64,000 nt of DNA from Hyphomicrobiales bacterium (GCA_900470805.1 UCCA01000007.1:146770-210769), one strand, 5' to 3'; positions 35,250 through 44,786 are shown, numbered from the stretch's first letter. Notes: generated from the letters alone by a model not told the origin. A program made the numbers and translations.

Positions 35250-35591
35250 CTACATCCCGTTCAGCGGACCGACTGATTGGGGGCTCAGCGTTTTCGCACC
35301 ATCAATGCTCAGGGTCTCTTTAGGTAAGTTTAGAAAAATGGACTTGTCGATTTTGATGGAGCCATTCAGCACGATGCCGCCAGAGGATGTGGGTGGGTTC
35401 AGGACAAACATGCAGTCCGGTGGTGGCACCTCTTTCTTGCATCGGTCATCTAGCGGTGTTGCTGCAGGCTGAGTAACAGCGGGCGGAGTAATTGGCTCCG
35501 CCAATTGTGCGGCCGCGCCAATGGCGTCACTCACGACAACAACGAGGGTGACACAAAATAGCCCAGACATAGACACTACGTCTCTCCTCAT
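35250..35591 (-). CDS. Small exported protein, unknown
   Basis: A 113-residue protein with an N-terminal hydrophobic segment (MSGLFCVTLVVVVSDAIGAAA) of signal-peptide type, then a Pro-rich stretch and a cysteine pair (CKKEVPPPDC), which may form a disulphide. No domain recognised. Its ATG overlaps the stop of the upstream membrane protein by four bases (ATGA), so the two are translationally coupled. Confidence 0.6.
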   Translation of the reverse strand: MRRDVVSMSGLFCVTLVVVVSDAIGAAAQLAEPITPPAVTQPAATPLDDRCKKEVPPPDCMFVLNPPTSSGGIVLNGSIKIDKSIFLNLPKETLSIDGAKTLSPQSVGPLNGM

Positions 35592-36703
35592 TGTTGCATT
35601 CCGAATGATACTGATCGGTAGCCGATCGCAAGTGGCCGATTGAACGGCTCGTCCGACCAGAATACGCGCTTGTCCGACCTCGATGCTGCCAGAGGACCTC
35701 TCGGAGACTGTACGGGGGCGGGCTTCACGTCGGCCACGGCGGTCGTCTTTGTCGGTTCACCAGCGGCATCAACGATGTTTGCATCAGTGGTGGGTTCAGC
35801 TCGCGCTGCCTCGCTTGAGAACAAGCGGGTGTCAATTCCATCTCCACCGCCGATCTGGAGTCCACGAGCGAGATAAAGGCGATAAACGACAAAAATCCGT
35901 ATTTCGAACACGTAGCCTGCTGCGCCGTCGACAGTGGTCGCGGCCCTGAGCACATCATCGCCCATTATATATGAAAGCTGAGCGCGGGCGGATTTCTCGA
36001 AACAGAAACCTGAAGTCGAAGGGTCCGCGCAATACCTCGCTAGTAGCGCAGATGAGGAATAAGCATCTGCCCCATAGGTTTGAACATGGGACAGCACAAT
36101 CTTCTCCGCGCTTGCAGAAGAGGCCCCAATTCCGATGGCCTTCCAAACTCCGGATACGCTTGCTTCGTGTTCCAACGTGATGGCCGGAAATAGTATGTTC
36201 GAAAGCAAGATTTTCCCGTCGTTTAAGGGATCGCTTTCGGTTTCTCTGCTAGGCTGCGCGAGTGCAAGGGTACCGTTGTCCAGTCGAACTGAATCGCCAA
36301 AATACCTTGCGTCTTCCGGCCGTTTCATGAATTTCGTAAGATTGATGTGCCCAATTCTAATGGAACGGCCGGTGATCGCTTCGACCTGAAGATCACGCTC
36401 GAGCTTGGCAAACTTCAACTTTGAAGGCGTAACTGACAAAAAGACATCGCCAACGTACACATCTTCCTGTGGTGGGTACAAAGGCGTGATGCCGAGACGC
36501 TCAATCGCTGTATTCCAGCTCTTTGGGACGCTATCATCCAGGGCCGCGCTTGTGCGGAGGATTGACATTCCGGCGATTGAAACCACTCCTATCACTGCGA
36601 CGACCGCAAGGATCTTCGGAATCCAACCGAGTCGAAGACCGTAACTCCTTGACTCGGTAGCAACAGGCGGTTTCGGTGCGATGGGTTGATCAGAGTCGTC
36701 CAT
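35588..36703 (-). CDS. Single-pass membrane protein, unknown
   Basis: A 371-residue protein: a short cytoplasmic tail, one helix (IPKILAVVAVIGVVSIAGMSIL), then a roughly 320-residue external region with many beta-type segments, and a C-terminal Pro/Ala-rich linker before a final FWSDEPFNRPLAIGY. No known domain is seen. It forms a coupled pair with the exported protein at 35250. The amidase gene lies upstream with 62 bases between, so the three could be one operon acting at the cell envelope. Confidence 0.6.
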   Translation of the reverse strand: MDDSDQPIAPKPPVATESRSYGLRLGWIPKILAVVAVIGVVSIAGMSILRTSAALDDSVPKSWNTAIERLGITPLYPPQEDVYVGDVFLSVTPSKLKFAKLERDLQVEAITGRSIRIGHINLTKFMKRPEDARYFGDSVRLDNGTLALAQPSRETESDPLNDGKILLSNILFPAITLEHEASVSGVWKAIGIGASSASAEKIVLSHVQTYGADAYSSSALLARYCADPSTSGFCFEKSARAQLSYIMGDDVLRAATTVDGAAGYVFEIRIFVVYRLYLARGLQIGGGDGIDTRLFSSEAARAEPTTDANIVDAAGEPTKTTAVADVKPAPVQSPRGPLAASRSDKRVFWSDEPFNRPLAIGYRSVSFGMQQ

Positions 36704-36765
36704 TACCTACTCGGGTGAAAAGAAACGCCAGGCGTTCAACCGCCCCATCTTTGCTTGGTCCAGAT

Positions 36766-37932
36766 TCAGATTTGACGCATCTGTTGCAGCACGGCGTCAG
36801 CGACTGCCCGCATTGCCAACGTCCGATTGGTTATTGCGTCAGGCCCTGAGATCAGAAGCTTTTCCACGGACGGGTTGGTGATGAATTCAGCTTCAATGTA
36901 GGCTGCCCTACAAGGGTCTCTTCGCTCATCGTTTCCCAGATTATGGTCATTCAAGACACCAAAACCGGGCAAATTCGGATTGCCGGTATTATCCGGTTTG
37001 ATGCCCCGATCCTTCGCCTTGGCATCTAGCTGTAGCAGTTGCTTGTAGAGCGCCGTCTGAACGCTCTGAGCAAATGCTTTATCCTCTTCAAGATTGATAT
37101 TTCCGTTCTCTTTCGCACGGTAATAGGTCTCTGTTCCCCGAGCGTTTCTGTTCTGATCTCCATTAAAATGAAGGCACAGAAACAACTTCGCTTTATGGTC
37201 AAACGCAAACCTAGCACGATCTTTGCCGGGTAGGTTTTTGTCCGTCTCGCGTGTCATAACCACTTTGACACGCTCGCCATTTTTCGCACTGGCATATATC
37301 TGGTCGCGCAAGATGAGAGAGAAATCCAATGCTAGCTTTTTTTCCTTCACTCCGCTGACCGATATCGCATGATTTGCATCACTACCGGGCATGTTCTGGG
37401 TCCCACCGTGTCCGGGATCGATAACGATTACGCCCAAGTCGCGCCCGCCGCCCTCTTGCTGCGTATCGCGGCCCTGGTGACCATTCGCTCGCAAACTCAC
37501 GGCGTCTTCAAGAAGTTGATTGGCTTCAGGCAACAGGGCAATCACCTTGTCGGCGTACTTATCGTCACCGGCGTAGATCGGGCCTATAAATTTTATGAAC
37601 GCTTCAGGAGTAGCAACATTTGCCTCCCAGCCAGAGTAAGGCGACCGGTTCAGGAACACCCAGTAGCCGGTTATAAAGTTCTCGATCGTTGCAAACTTGC
37701 AGTAAAAATCTACACCGTCATGGGCATCGTACTCAACACGCGTGGCGAAACCGGCCATTTCTTTGCGCCACTTGAGACCACCAAAGTTGTAATGCTTGGT
37801 CGACAGGTCGGATGTCGCCCTACCGCTCTCCAGCATCCACTGTGCCAATACGATCCCACGCAACTGTGGATGCCTGAGATCGTCGTCGCTAAAGATTGTA
37901 ACCAGTCTTTTCAGAAGTTCGTTTGCAGCCAT
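36766..37932 (-). CDS. Peptidoglycan hydrolase: glucosaminidase-like plus Amidase_3
   Basis: A 388-residue two-domain enzyme. Residues about 20-140 resemble an endo-beta-N-acetylglucosaminidase-type domain (LAQWMLESGRATSDLSTKHYNFGGLK). Residues about 170-385 form an N-acetylmuramoyl-L-alanine amidase of the zinc Amidase_3 type, with VIDPGHGG (His), KEKKLALD (Glu), LFLCLHFNGD (His), and EAEFITNP (catalytic Glu). There is no signal peptide, so access to the cell wall needs a holin, secretion or lysis, or the enzyme acts elsewhere. GGAGGGG precedes the ATG. A 210-base AT-rich gap upstream should hold its promoter. Confidence 0.85.
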   Translation of the reverse strand: MAANELLKRLVTIFSDDDLRHPQLRGIVLAQWMLESGRATSDLSTKHYNFGGLKWRKEMAGFATRVEYDAHDGVDFYCKFATIENFITGYWVFLNRSPYSGWEANVATPEAFIKFIGPIYAGDDKYADKVIALLPEANQLLEDAVSLRANGHQGRDTQQEGGGRDLGVIVIDPGHGGTQNMPGSDANHAISVSGVKEKKLALDFSLILRDQIYASAKNGERVKVVMTRETDKNLPGKDRARFAFDHKAKLFLCLHFNGDQNRNARGTETYYRAKENGNINLEEDKAFAQSVQTALYKQLLQLDAKAKDRGIKPDNTGNPNLPGFGVLNDHNLGNDERRDPCRAAYIEAEFITNPSVEKLLISGPDAITNRTLAMRAVADAVLQQMRQI

Positions 37933-38143
37933 TTCGCGCCCCTCCGCAAAACCACAGCCATCCCGCTCCGTGCAGGTCTGTCTTTCTTTAGATTGTCATG
38001 CAGCTAGTAACAGTCCGCCCCTCTCGAAATACAGAGAGGCTAAATAACTTCTGTCTGATGAATTGTTAACACGTTTTGATTGTTTTGCAATAAAAAGATA
38101 GATTAAATTCTAGCTTAGATAAGCAACAAGGAAGAACGTTAAA
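37933..38143. promoter_or_regulatory. AT-rich promoter region upstream of the amidase gene
   Basis: 211 bases between the amidase and the alpha/beta hydrolase. 38040-38135 is strongly AT-rich, with several TTGATT and TAAATT-like elements and a CCTCTC/GAGAGG hairpin at about 38010-38039. Probably the promoter of the minus-strand amidase operon, but individual boxes are uncertain. Confidence 0.45.
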
Positions 38144-39436
38144 CTATGTCAGGACCAGGTTTAGCAATTTCCCACAATTTGAATTTGTTACATCGTTATG
38201 TTCCGCAACGAATTTATCCGCTAGAACCGAATTCACTTTCCCTAACGTCAGCTCGTTCGGAAAAGTCTCATGGAGAATAACGAGGTCTTGAGCGAGTAGC
38301 TGAGGCCCATTGGCGCCCATCGCTCCGAATCGATCGTCCGCGCCACCTAAGGCACTGGCGATATCCCGCGCCAAACGCGACGCAAGGGGATAGGCGACAG
38401 TGCACGCTGAGTCATTGTGAGTATGCGTCACAACGATTGGGCCGGAGGCTTTTCCAATAACCTGGTGAAACGCGCCTTTTATCCCATCAACCTGCAGCGC
38501 TAGGCCATTATGGGAATACGCCGCCTGAAGCAATGTAATCGAATAAAGCTTGCAGTTTACAGTGTCCGTCCAAGCGTTTGCTGCCGCCGTGACCAAGCGT
38601 CCGCCAAAGCTGTGCCCTACCAAATGGAGGCGAACCTGATTTTGCGGCAGAAGATCGTGGAGCACCTTTTTTGCAAGCGCCTCGCCCACGACCCCGGACC
38701 GCTTTTTCATTTCGAAGTATGTCAGCTGATTGAGAAACCTAGCCACCGCTGCGCCGGTTCCTTGCACCAAACTTGCAACAGCGTCACCGATACCTTGCGC
38801 CTTGCCACCACGGATATCCTTGAAGGCTGGAGGAGATGACATGGACTCCAACACCTCGACGGCCCGGTCGCTGTCATTTGTCGCCGCCTCAATACTTTTG
38901 TAATCCGGCGACAACTCGTTGTCGAAACTTTCATCACCGGAAGCGAGGAGCGCCTTCGCTGAGACAAGGAGAGCCTTGGCCTTGTTGTTGTCGATAGCAC
39001 CCCCTGCAATTGCTGATGCCGCCGCCACGGTAGGATCAGCGTCGGAACCGAAGAAGGCTGTAAACTCCTCGAGTGCGCTCGCCAGCTCCGCTTCAGTCAG
39101 CGTTCTAACACCGGGCCCCTCGCCAGCGCTTTGCGCTACATTTCCTTTCACTGATTGCTGATCGAAGTCGGTTGAGAAGGCCTTCGCGGGCCAGACGATC
39201 CCTACGACCAATGTCCTCCGTTGCCTTTCGCCGCCGAGACCGGTGTTCTTCCATAGGTCTTCGTAAAGTGCTCTCGCGTCGGCTCTGGTGTTCTTCCACC
39301 CATGCGACATGACAACGACGTCGTTTATGTCTGGAGATTTAACCGCAGCTCTGAAGGAATTTAGATCAGCGTCATCAGGCTTGCCTGCCTTGTCAAATTC
39401 AAGCCAAACGAAAGGCGACCGCTCAATGTTCTCCAT
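38144..39436 (-). CDS. Alpha/beta hydrolase (lipase/esterase-like), no signal peptide
   Basis: A 430-residue protein. The nucleophile elbow is LHLVGHSFGGRLVTAAA (Ser) near residue 260, with an early strand VVVMSHGWKNT. The catalytic His should lie in the last third, perhaps near VTHTHNDSAC. A central helical insertion of about 120 residues is atypical. No signal peptide, so cytosolic. GGAGAGGG is directly upstream of the ATG, and the subtilase stop is 9 bases before, so it is co-transcribed with the subtilase. Confidence 0.75.
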   Translation of the reverse strand: MENIERSPFVWLEFDKAGKPDDADLNSFRAAVKSPDINDVVVMSHGWKNTRADARALYEDLWKNTGLGGERQRRTLVVGIVWPAKAFSTDFDQQSVKGNVAQSAGEGPGVRTLTEAELASALEEFTAFFGSDADPTVAAASAIAGGAIDNNKAKALLVSAKALLASGDESFDNELSPDYKSIEAATNDSDRAVEVLESMSSPPAFKDIRGGKAQGIGDAVASLVQGTGAAVARFLNQLTYFEMKKRSGVVGEALAKKVLHDLLPQNQVRLHLVGHSFGGRLVTAAANAWTDTVNCKLYSITLLQAAYSHNGLALQVDGIKGAFHQVIGKASGPIVVTHTHNDSACTVAYPLASRLARDIASALGGADDRFGAMGANGPQLLAQDLVILHETFPNELTLGKVNSVLADKFVAEHNDVTNSNCGKLLNLVLT

Positions 39437-39445
39437 GTCCCTCTC

Positions 39446-40984
39446 CTACACCGCCTGAAGTGTTCTCATTAGATCGATCAATCCCGCACCCTGGTACTCG
39501 GGTCGACGCTTGAGATCAGTGGCGCCGCCCAAGAATATCTCCTTCACCCGCTCCGGCTGACCGCGAAACTCTGATCGAACTGAAAGAAAAGCCGCAATAG
39601 CACCGGAGACATGCGGAGCAGCCATGGAGGTGCCGGTGTCCTCCCTAAAGCGGATCTCCTTCACGTTCTTCACTCGTGCATCGCATGAAATTATTCGTTC
39701 GCCGGGCGCGACCAAATCCGGCTTCATTCGGCCGTCGGCGGTGGGTCCCTTCGATGAAAAGTAGGAAACACCGTAGCTGTGAGGCCGGTCTCGGTGCGTT
39801 GACCCGACCGTGATCGCAAGCGCAGCGTTTCCGGGATCCATGATTGTTCCTGCGTGTGAGGCACGCTCGACACTGCCTCCATACTGCGCAACTGTGCCGT
39901 ATCCCGCATTGCCTGCTGCGGTCACAACGCATACTCCGGAACGGACAAGACGATCGACCTCCAGGCATAGCGGGCTCTGGCCCGCCGCAAACCAAACGGG
40001 ATTGAACGCGTACCCAAGGCTTAGGTTGAGCCCGTGAATTTTTATGGATCGGCCATTATCGTTCATTTTCTGAACGAAACCGATCGCGGCCAAAAGGCTG
40101 CTCAGATCGCCTTCCTTTGCATTCTCAAGGACCTTCAAGCTCAGGATTTTGCAGTACGGCGCGAGGCCAGAAATTTCCTCCAGAAACGGTCGATCCACCA
40201 ATGTGGACGTATTATCCTCTGCACGCTCGCTGGTGCGGACAACAATCTTTGCACCATCTCGCTTTTTTGAAGGGGACGTTCGACCAGCGATGATCCCAGC
40301 GACATGAGTTCCGTGACCATCTCGATCTATCAAAGCAGCTTCAGCGCTGTCCTTCTGCGTGGGGTGTTCCGTCGTGAAATCGTAATGAGATAGGCCGCTA
40401 TCGAGTTTGAGCGTATCATGGGTCGTGAAGTGCAGGTGTGTGCCGTCGACACCAGTGTCTGCGACAGCCCATACTATTCCTTTCCCTGCAGCGGCGAATG
40501 ACGCGCGAGCAGCATCGCACTTTATCGTCCGACTGGATTCATAGACGCATCGGTGAAGCTGATGATCGGACCAAATTTTGTAGATGACGGGGGTTTTTGC
40601 GAAAAGCCAGCTCGACAGCGCGTCTATGGTTCCCTTCGTTAGGAACGCAAAAATATAGCTGTCCGTCCACAATGATTTCTCGACACTGAATACATCCCGA
40701 GCATCAATCAGGGTAGCTAGCTGTCCAATGGATTTCGCGTCGACAAACTCCGGACCAGGGGGGTGGTAGGTGACTCCCCGACCGTTCGGAGTTTGCAAAT
40801 AGGCGCTGATGAGCGTGTCCCTTGCGCTACGCAGCCCGCCTGGAAAGTTCTGATTACACTCAATGATTACCTTGAAGCGGTCATTGACAGCCTTGGCGTT
40901 CTGATCATCCTGAGTGAGCTTGCCAGCCAGATCATTGCTAATCCGCGACCGCAAGAGGTTCTTCTGGACAACATCCTCCTCCAT
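39446..40984 (-). CDS. S8 family subtilisin-like peptidase
   Basis: A 512-residue serine protease with the full S8 triad: Asp in VADTGVDG (near residue 176), His in GHGTHVAGIIAG, Ser in GTSMAAPHVSGA, and the oxyanion Asn in TAAGNAGYG. There is no signal peptide and a roughly 170-residue N-terminal non-catalytic segment, which may be an inhibitory or targeting region. GGAGGAGGG lies just before the ATG at 40984; the earlier 41107 start is less likely. The adjoining hydrolase gene is 9 bases downstream. Subtilases inside accessory clusters may act as activated effectors, but nothing here proves that. Confidence 0.88.
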   Translation of the reverse strand: MEEDVVQKNLLRSRISNDLAGKLTQDDQNAKAVNDRFKVIIECNQNFPGGLRSARDTLISAYLQTPNGRGVTYHPPGPEFVDAKSIGQLATLIDARDVFSVEKSLWTDSYIFAFLTKGTIDALSSWLFAKTPVIYKIWSDHQLHRCVYESSRTIKCDAARASFAAAGKGIVWAVADTGVDGTHLHFTTHDTLKLDSGLSHYDFTTEHPTQKDSAEAALIDRDGHGTHVAGIIAGRTSPSKKRDGAKIVVRTSERAEDNTSTLVDRPFLEEISGLAPYCKILSLKVLENAKEGDLSSLLAAIGFVQKMNDNGRSIKIHGLNLSLGYAFNPVWFAAGQSPLCLEVDRLVRSGVCVVTAAGNAGYGTVAQYGGSVERASHAGTIMDPGNAALAITVGSTHRDRPHSYGVSYFSSKGPTADGRMKPDLVAPGERIISCDARVKNVKEIRFREDTGTSMAAPHVSGAIAAFLSVRSEFRGQPERVKEIFLGGATDLKRRPEYQGAGLIDLMRTLQAV

Positions 40985-41245
40985 GCGCCCTCCTCCAGGC
41001 AAATGTTTGAACACAGAGCGGCTGGCACCCGATGGCACGTATCGGCTAGTCAGGCGGATAAACAGTTTAAAGAGAATACTCTCTTCCGGATGCTCACCGT
41101 AAATCATAACTCTAAGTAGTCAATAATTCTTTTTACTCGCCTCGTAGCAACGTAGATATGGCTTCATCGTAGAACACAGGGGCGCACCGTGTAACAGCGC
41201 GAGTTGGAGCCGTCAGCGCTCTGCAACTCCCTTATCTCTACAGTC

Positions 41246-41662
41246 TCAGAGTGGAAGAAAAGCACACTTTTTTGCTTCCATAGCTTTTAAACGCTTGGCT
41301 TGGGGCTGAGAATTACGCGTTTTCTGATCCACAACGCTGTCGACAACGCGACACGAAGGAACATTGCGGATCAAATGAGGATCACCTGGCCCTTGCTCTG
41401 AAAACAGCGATACTCCGCCATTCCGATTGAACTCGGCTTCGAAACAGATCAGAGGCCTCAGTAAATTGGACGGCTGAAGACAACCCTCACTGAGCGTTGC
41501 CGTCATATGCTTGACTTCAACCACGTAATCTCCGTTCCTCACTCTGAGCTTGCTCTTCCCCGACCAGTAAGCACGGCCATGTTTGAAGCCAATGTTGCGC
41601 TTAGATTGCAGCTTTTTAAGAGAGGTTACTAGTATGCCGGACCCTTGCCAAAACAGCTCCAT
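41246..41662 (-). CDS. Possible small hypothetical gene, weak
   Basis: An open frame of about 138 residues (MELFWQGSG...) in the 650-base gap between the subtilase and the next plus-strand membrane protein. A middle stretch (KLRVRNGDYVVEVKHMTATLSEG) is protein-like. It overlaps the antisense start of the neighbour, and no ribosome site is convincing. Listed because the gap otherwise has no gene. Confidence 0.25.
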   Translation of the reverse strand: MELFWQGSGILVTSLKKLQSKRNIGFKHGRAYWSGKSKLRVRNGDYVVEVKHMTATLSEGCLQPSNLLRPLICFEAEFNRNGGVSLFSEQGPGDPHLIRNVPSCRVVDSVVDQKTRNSQPQAKRLKAMEAKKCAFLPL

Positions 41663-42392
41663 CAATTCGCCATGGTCGTCTCTGGCGGACGTCTTATTGA
41701 GTGACGACGAGATACTGGAAGATGCCATCGCTCATATGCAGTTTATCGACAGTGGTTCCGAGGCAGCCGATGTCGTCTACCTGGCAATGAAAGACATCAA
41801 GAACACCAATGATCAATGGGTGAGGTATTACTTCATCGGAATTGCGATTCTTCTACTCGCTTTCTCACCCGGCTCTGCTGAAGTAACAATGCTGGGCCTC
41901 AAAATCTCGAAGGATTGGCTACTACCGGTAGCTGTAGTCTACTTTTGCGTGTGCAGCGCCTACTACTGTACGATCCAGCTCAAGATGAGGCTGTTCCGAG
42001 CCTTTTTTAAATCGCTGTTGAAAGGGAAGCTCGGCGCTGAAAGAGCGCCGGTTCTACTTCGGTATCCGTTGGCCTATTCCGGAGGAGCTTTCGTTGCAAG
42101 AGAGTTCCGTGTTCCGGGCTATGTCATCAGCCTGCGTGAAGTTCTTTCGTTAGGTCCGCTTGCGGCGTTTTTGGTGGCGGGCTCAATTTCCCAACTACTT
42201 GTATATGCAGCGTTCGGGTTCGCTGCCTACCAGACCTTCGAAAATGGCGAGCTGCCATTTTATGTTCGATGGGGAGTCCCCGCTGCATTTGTAGCTTCAG
42301 TTTTGCTAGCTGTAACCTTTCTGAGGAACGCTAGTGTCAGACACAGATATATCTTCGAAAAGACGGCTGACAACTCTAGGGTCGACATCTAA
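41634..42392 (+). CDS. Multi-pass membrane protein, unknown
   Basis: A 252-residue protein with four or more helices (YYFIGIAILLLAFSP, WLLPVAVVYFCVCSAYY, GPLAAFLVAGSISQLLVYAAF, WGVPAAFVASVLLAVTFL). The first 60 residues are soluble and acidic (SDDEILEDAIAHM). The ATG at 41634 with GAGAGG 9 bases upstream is preferred over 41583. No family recognised. It is convergent with the next minus-strand membrane gene. Confidence 0.6.
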   Translation: MPDPCQNSSINSPWSSLADVLLSDDEILEDAIAHMQFIDSGSEAADVVYLAMKDIKNTNDQWVRYYFIGIAILLLAFSPGSAEVTMLGLKISKDWLLPVAVVYFCVCSAYYCTIQLKMRLFRAFFKSLLKGKLGAERAPVLLRYPLAYSGGAFVAREFRVPGYVISLREVLSLGPLAAFLVAGSISQLLVYAAFGFAAYQTFENGELPFYVRWGVPAAFVASVLLAVTFLRNASVRHRYIFEKTADNSRVDI

Positions 42393-42422
42393 GCGTCGGA
42401 CTTGGCTACCTTGGGTTTTCCA

Positions 42423-43064
42423 TTAAGATGCCGGGCTCGATATTTCGTTCAACGCATCACGGGGTGATGCAGTGGTCGCCTCCTGACGGCGCTCCACCTG
42501 CCGCTGAACGAATGATCCAATGAATGCCCCGAGCGTCAGTTTGGCTAGGTCCAAGAAGCTGTCAGGGAGGAAGATGGTCAAAAGTGAGAAGAAGAGCGTC
42601 AAAAATATTGTAGCCAACGGCAGCCCTGTAAGCCCAAGCTGTGTGAAAGTGCCGGTGAACTTTGAAAGGCTGCTCAACCTGACATATTGATCTATTGCTT
42701 CCGACTTTCCCTCGGAGACCAAGGGCCTCAAAAGTTCGTAATCGTGGGGCGGAATGACGACAGCGGTCGTGGCGCCAGACGCAGATACGAGGCGATAGCC
42801 GATTATTGCCGATACAACGCCGACGATCGACAGCAAAATGTATACAGCGTTGACAAGCACAAAAATTGATGCCGGACTTGCGCCATCAGGCAGCGTCACT
42901 TTTACGTCAAGGTAAACGCGCAGCACATATATAACAAAAATCGCTAGGACCGAGATGCCCGCTATCGCAAATGGTAATCGCGCTGCACGTAATATCTCGG
43001 ATTCACGAGCGCTCGCGTTATGAATTTCTGCCGGTGGTGTCTGTGGCGATGCGTCTGCACTCAT
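42423..43064 (-). CDS. Membrane protein with three to four helices, unknown
   Basis: A 213-residue protein. Helices: LPFAIAGISVLAIFVIYVL, IFVLVNAVYILLSIVGVVSAIIGY and LPLATIFLTLFFSLLTIFLP, with a possible fourth near LAKLTLGAFIGSFVQ. The C-terminal tail is basic and polar (QRQVERRQEATTASPR). The ATG at 43064 has GGGGG 6 bases upstream and is preferred over 43169. No catalytic residues are evident. Its stop faces the 41634 gene, and its 5' end lies near the HEPN-protein stop. Confidence 0.55.
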   Translation of the reverse strand: MSADASPQTPPAEIHNASARESEILRAARLPFAIAGISVLAIFVIYVLRVYLDVKVTLPDGASPASIFVLVNAVYILLSIVGVVSAIIGYRLVSASGATTAVVIPPHDYELLRPLVSEGKSEAIDQYVRLSSLSKFTGTFTQLGLTGLPLATIFLTLFFSLLTIFLPDSFLDLAKLTLGAFIGSFVQRQVERRQEATTASPRDALNEISSPAS

Positions 43065-43199
43065 TCGAACCCCCAAAAGTTGTACTTCGAGAATGGTACC
43101 ACTAAAAACGACAAAGCAAAGCCCAAGGATTTCAAATCGATTGCGAGGATGGAGTTGTAGACGGGGCACTCACGTTACCGGTATTGTCGCTCAGCCGAT

Positions 43200-44693
43200 C
43201 TAGGTCTTATTTGGAGGAGATGAGGCCGTCGCCTTTGTTGCTGAATGAGAAGCTTGGTTGGCCTTCATCCAAGAAAAAAAGGCCTCTACGCCGTCGGTTG
43301 CGTTACCTGCTGCGATGTACAAATCAAGTTGACCGGAAAATGCCAATAGCAAATTCCGGGCTAGTCCTTCTACTTCGCCAAAACCAATCGCCTGACTGCT
43401 CTTGTTCGCAGGAAGGTCGAACTGAAGCGTAGGCCAAGTCCCGTGGAGGACCCGCGAACGCGCTGTGGTAATCGCCTCGATGAACTGTTCAACAGTAAAG
43501 GGACTACTCCCAATCTGGTCACCACGCTGCAATCCATAGAAGATTTCAAAACCTTCGACGAGACGGCGCTTACTGCCGCTCATGCTTTCAGCTCGCAGAA
43601 GAACCTCAATCGCAGTCTCCAGTTTGGCGACCGCGACGGTATCAAGCTCCTCCGCCAGCGCCGCATGGTACCAATAAGCGGCATTGCACCAGGCTTCATC
43701 GAGATCTGGGACCGGGCTTGAGGCATCTAGAAACCCAGTCAGGCGCTGTCCCATCGAACTCAAGCTCGGCTCCACATTCTGCAGGTGCTGTTTGATCACT
43801 TGCGGATCGCGAGCAAGTGCGGGCGTCTGATTTTTGATGCCGTGACTAAATCCCTCTCCCTCTTTCAGCGAAACATCGGCTCTCCAATTCGGTACAGCGC
43901 GATCCGTAGCTCGCGCGATTGCACGCATGTCCTTGCTGGGAGATACCAACTGGATTGCAGCGAGGGCTATGTCTGTGGACAAATCTGCAGCCCGCTGAGA
44001 CTCCTCGGGCGCTCGTCCCGTCACCTTCACAAACGCCACCCACGGCGCCGCGCGTTCATTCATGAACTGAATAAGAGTGGAAAATTGGAATCCTCCCGCT
44101 CTCGGTCGCTGGACCGGCTTTCTCACAATTGCGGCCCAGACATCACGGAGCCATTGCCTCCAGACCGGCGGCTGCGCTGGCCAAAAGTCACTATACGACA
44201 TGTTGAAGCTCTCGATGGGGAAATCCGAGTAGTGACGAAAGGTTACGGGGCCGACACTGAACTTTGACGCCGCGCATGGGAATATCGAGCATGGCACTAA
44301 GTGCTCACGGACCTGCGTGAGAGTACGGAACCACTCATCGATCACCGTTTCGAGGTGATCGAAGTCCGGTCGAGCGAGCGAAGGAGACCTCTTTCCGGCC
44401 CAACTACTCATTATCTCTTTGGAGATGAGCTTCATAATCGTCGCATTGCTTGCGCGATGACTTTTCTGGCCCGAGCTTCGGCGGAAGGTTTTTGCGAGCT
44501 TGTCTATTGCGGTAACGCCAGCTTCCGTGAAGCCAGTGGCAGTATTTTGCTTGAAAGCGATTGTAGCCGTGCGCAGACCGTGCTGGTGAAGGATGCTTGG
44601 AAAATCTGCAGCCCCGCCTGACGAACTCGCCAGGCTAATAGTCTGCATCCCATCTAATGCCAGTCTACAGAGAGCTTCCTGATCAGGGGTCAT
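43200..44693 (-). CDS. Protein with a C-terminal HEPN-type (Apea-like) domain
   Basis: A 497-residue soluble protein. The C-terminal helical part holds KLETAIEVLLRAESMSG and ITTARSRVLHGTWP. The RxxxxH-type spacing after a helix is the signature of HEPN domains, many of which are ribonucleases in toxin and antiphage systems. The N-terminal 250 residues are unfamiliar, with FSVGPVTFRHYSDFPIESF and WWPAQPP-like segments. The C-terminal 30 residues are Ser/Thr-rich. No strong ribosome site. Placed between membrane proteins and a LuxR gene in an accessory region. Confidence 0.6.
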   Translation of the reverse strand: MTPDQEALCRLALDGMQTISLASSSGGAADFPSILHQHGLRTATIAFKQNTATGFTEAGVTAIDKLAKTFRRSSGQKSHRASNATIMKLISKEIMSSWAGKRSPSLARPDFDHLETVIDEWFRTLTQVREHLVPCSIFPCAASKFSVGPVTFRHYSDFPIESFNMSYSDFWPAQPPVWRQWLRDVWAAIVRKPVQRPRAGGFQFSTLIQFMNERAAPWVAFVKVTGRAPEESQRAADLSTDIALAAIQLVSPSKDMRAIARATDRAVPNWRADVSLKEGEGFSHGIKNQTPALARDPQVIKQHLQNVEPSLSSMGQRLTGFLDASSPVPDLDEAWCNAAYWYHAALAEELDTVAVAKLETAIEVLLRAESMSGSKRRLVEGFEIFYGLQRGDQIGSSPFTVEQFIEAITTARSRVLHGTWPTLQFDLPANKSSQAIGFGEVEGLARNLLLAFSGQLDLYIAAGNATDGVEAFFSWMKANQASHSATKATASSPPNKT

Positions 44694-44786
44694 TTGTTTA
44701 CCGATGTGGAGTGTAAAAACATAGTAGTCGGGCGGGCGGAGCGTGTCCTGCCGAAAGCTTAGCAGCTCTCATCAACGGAACCAGGT

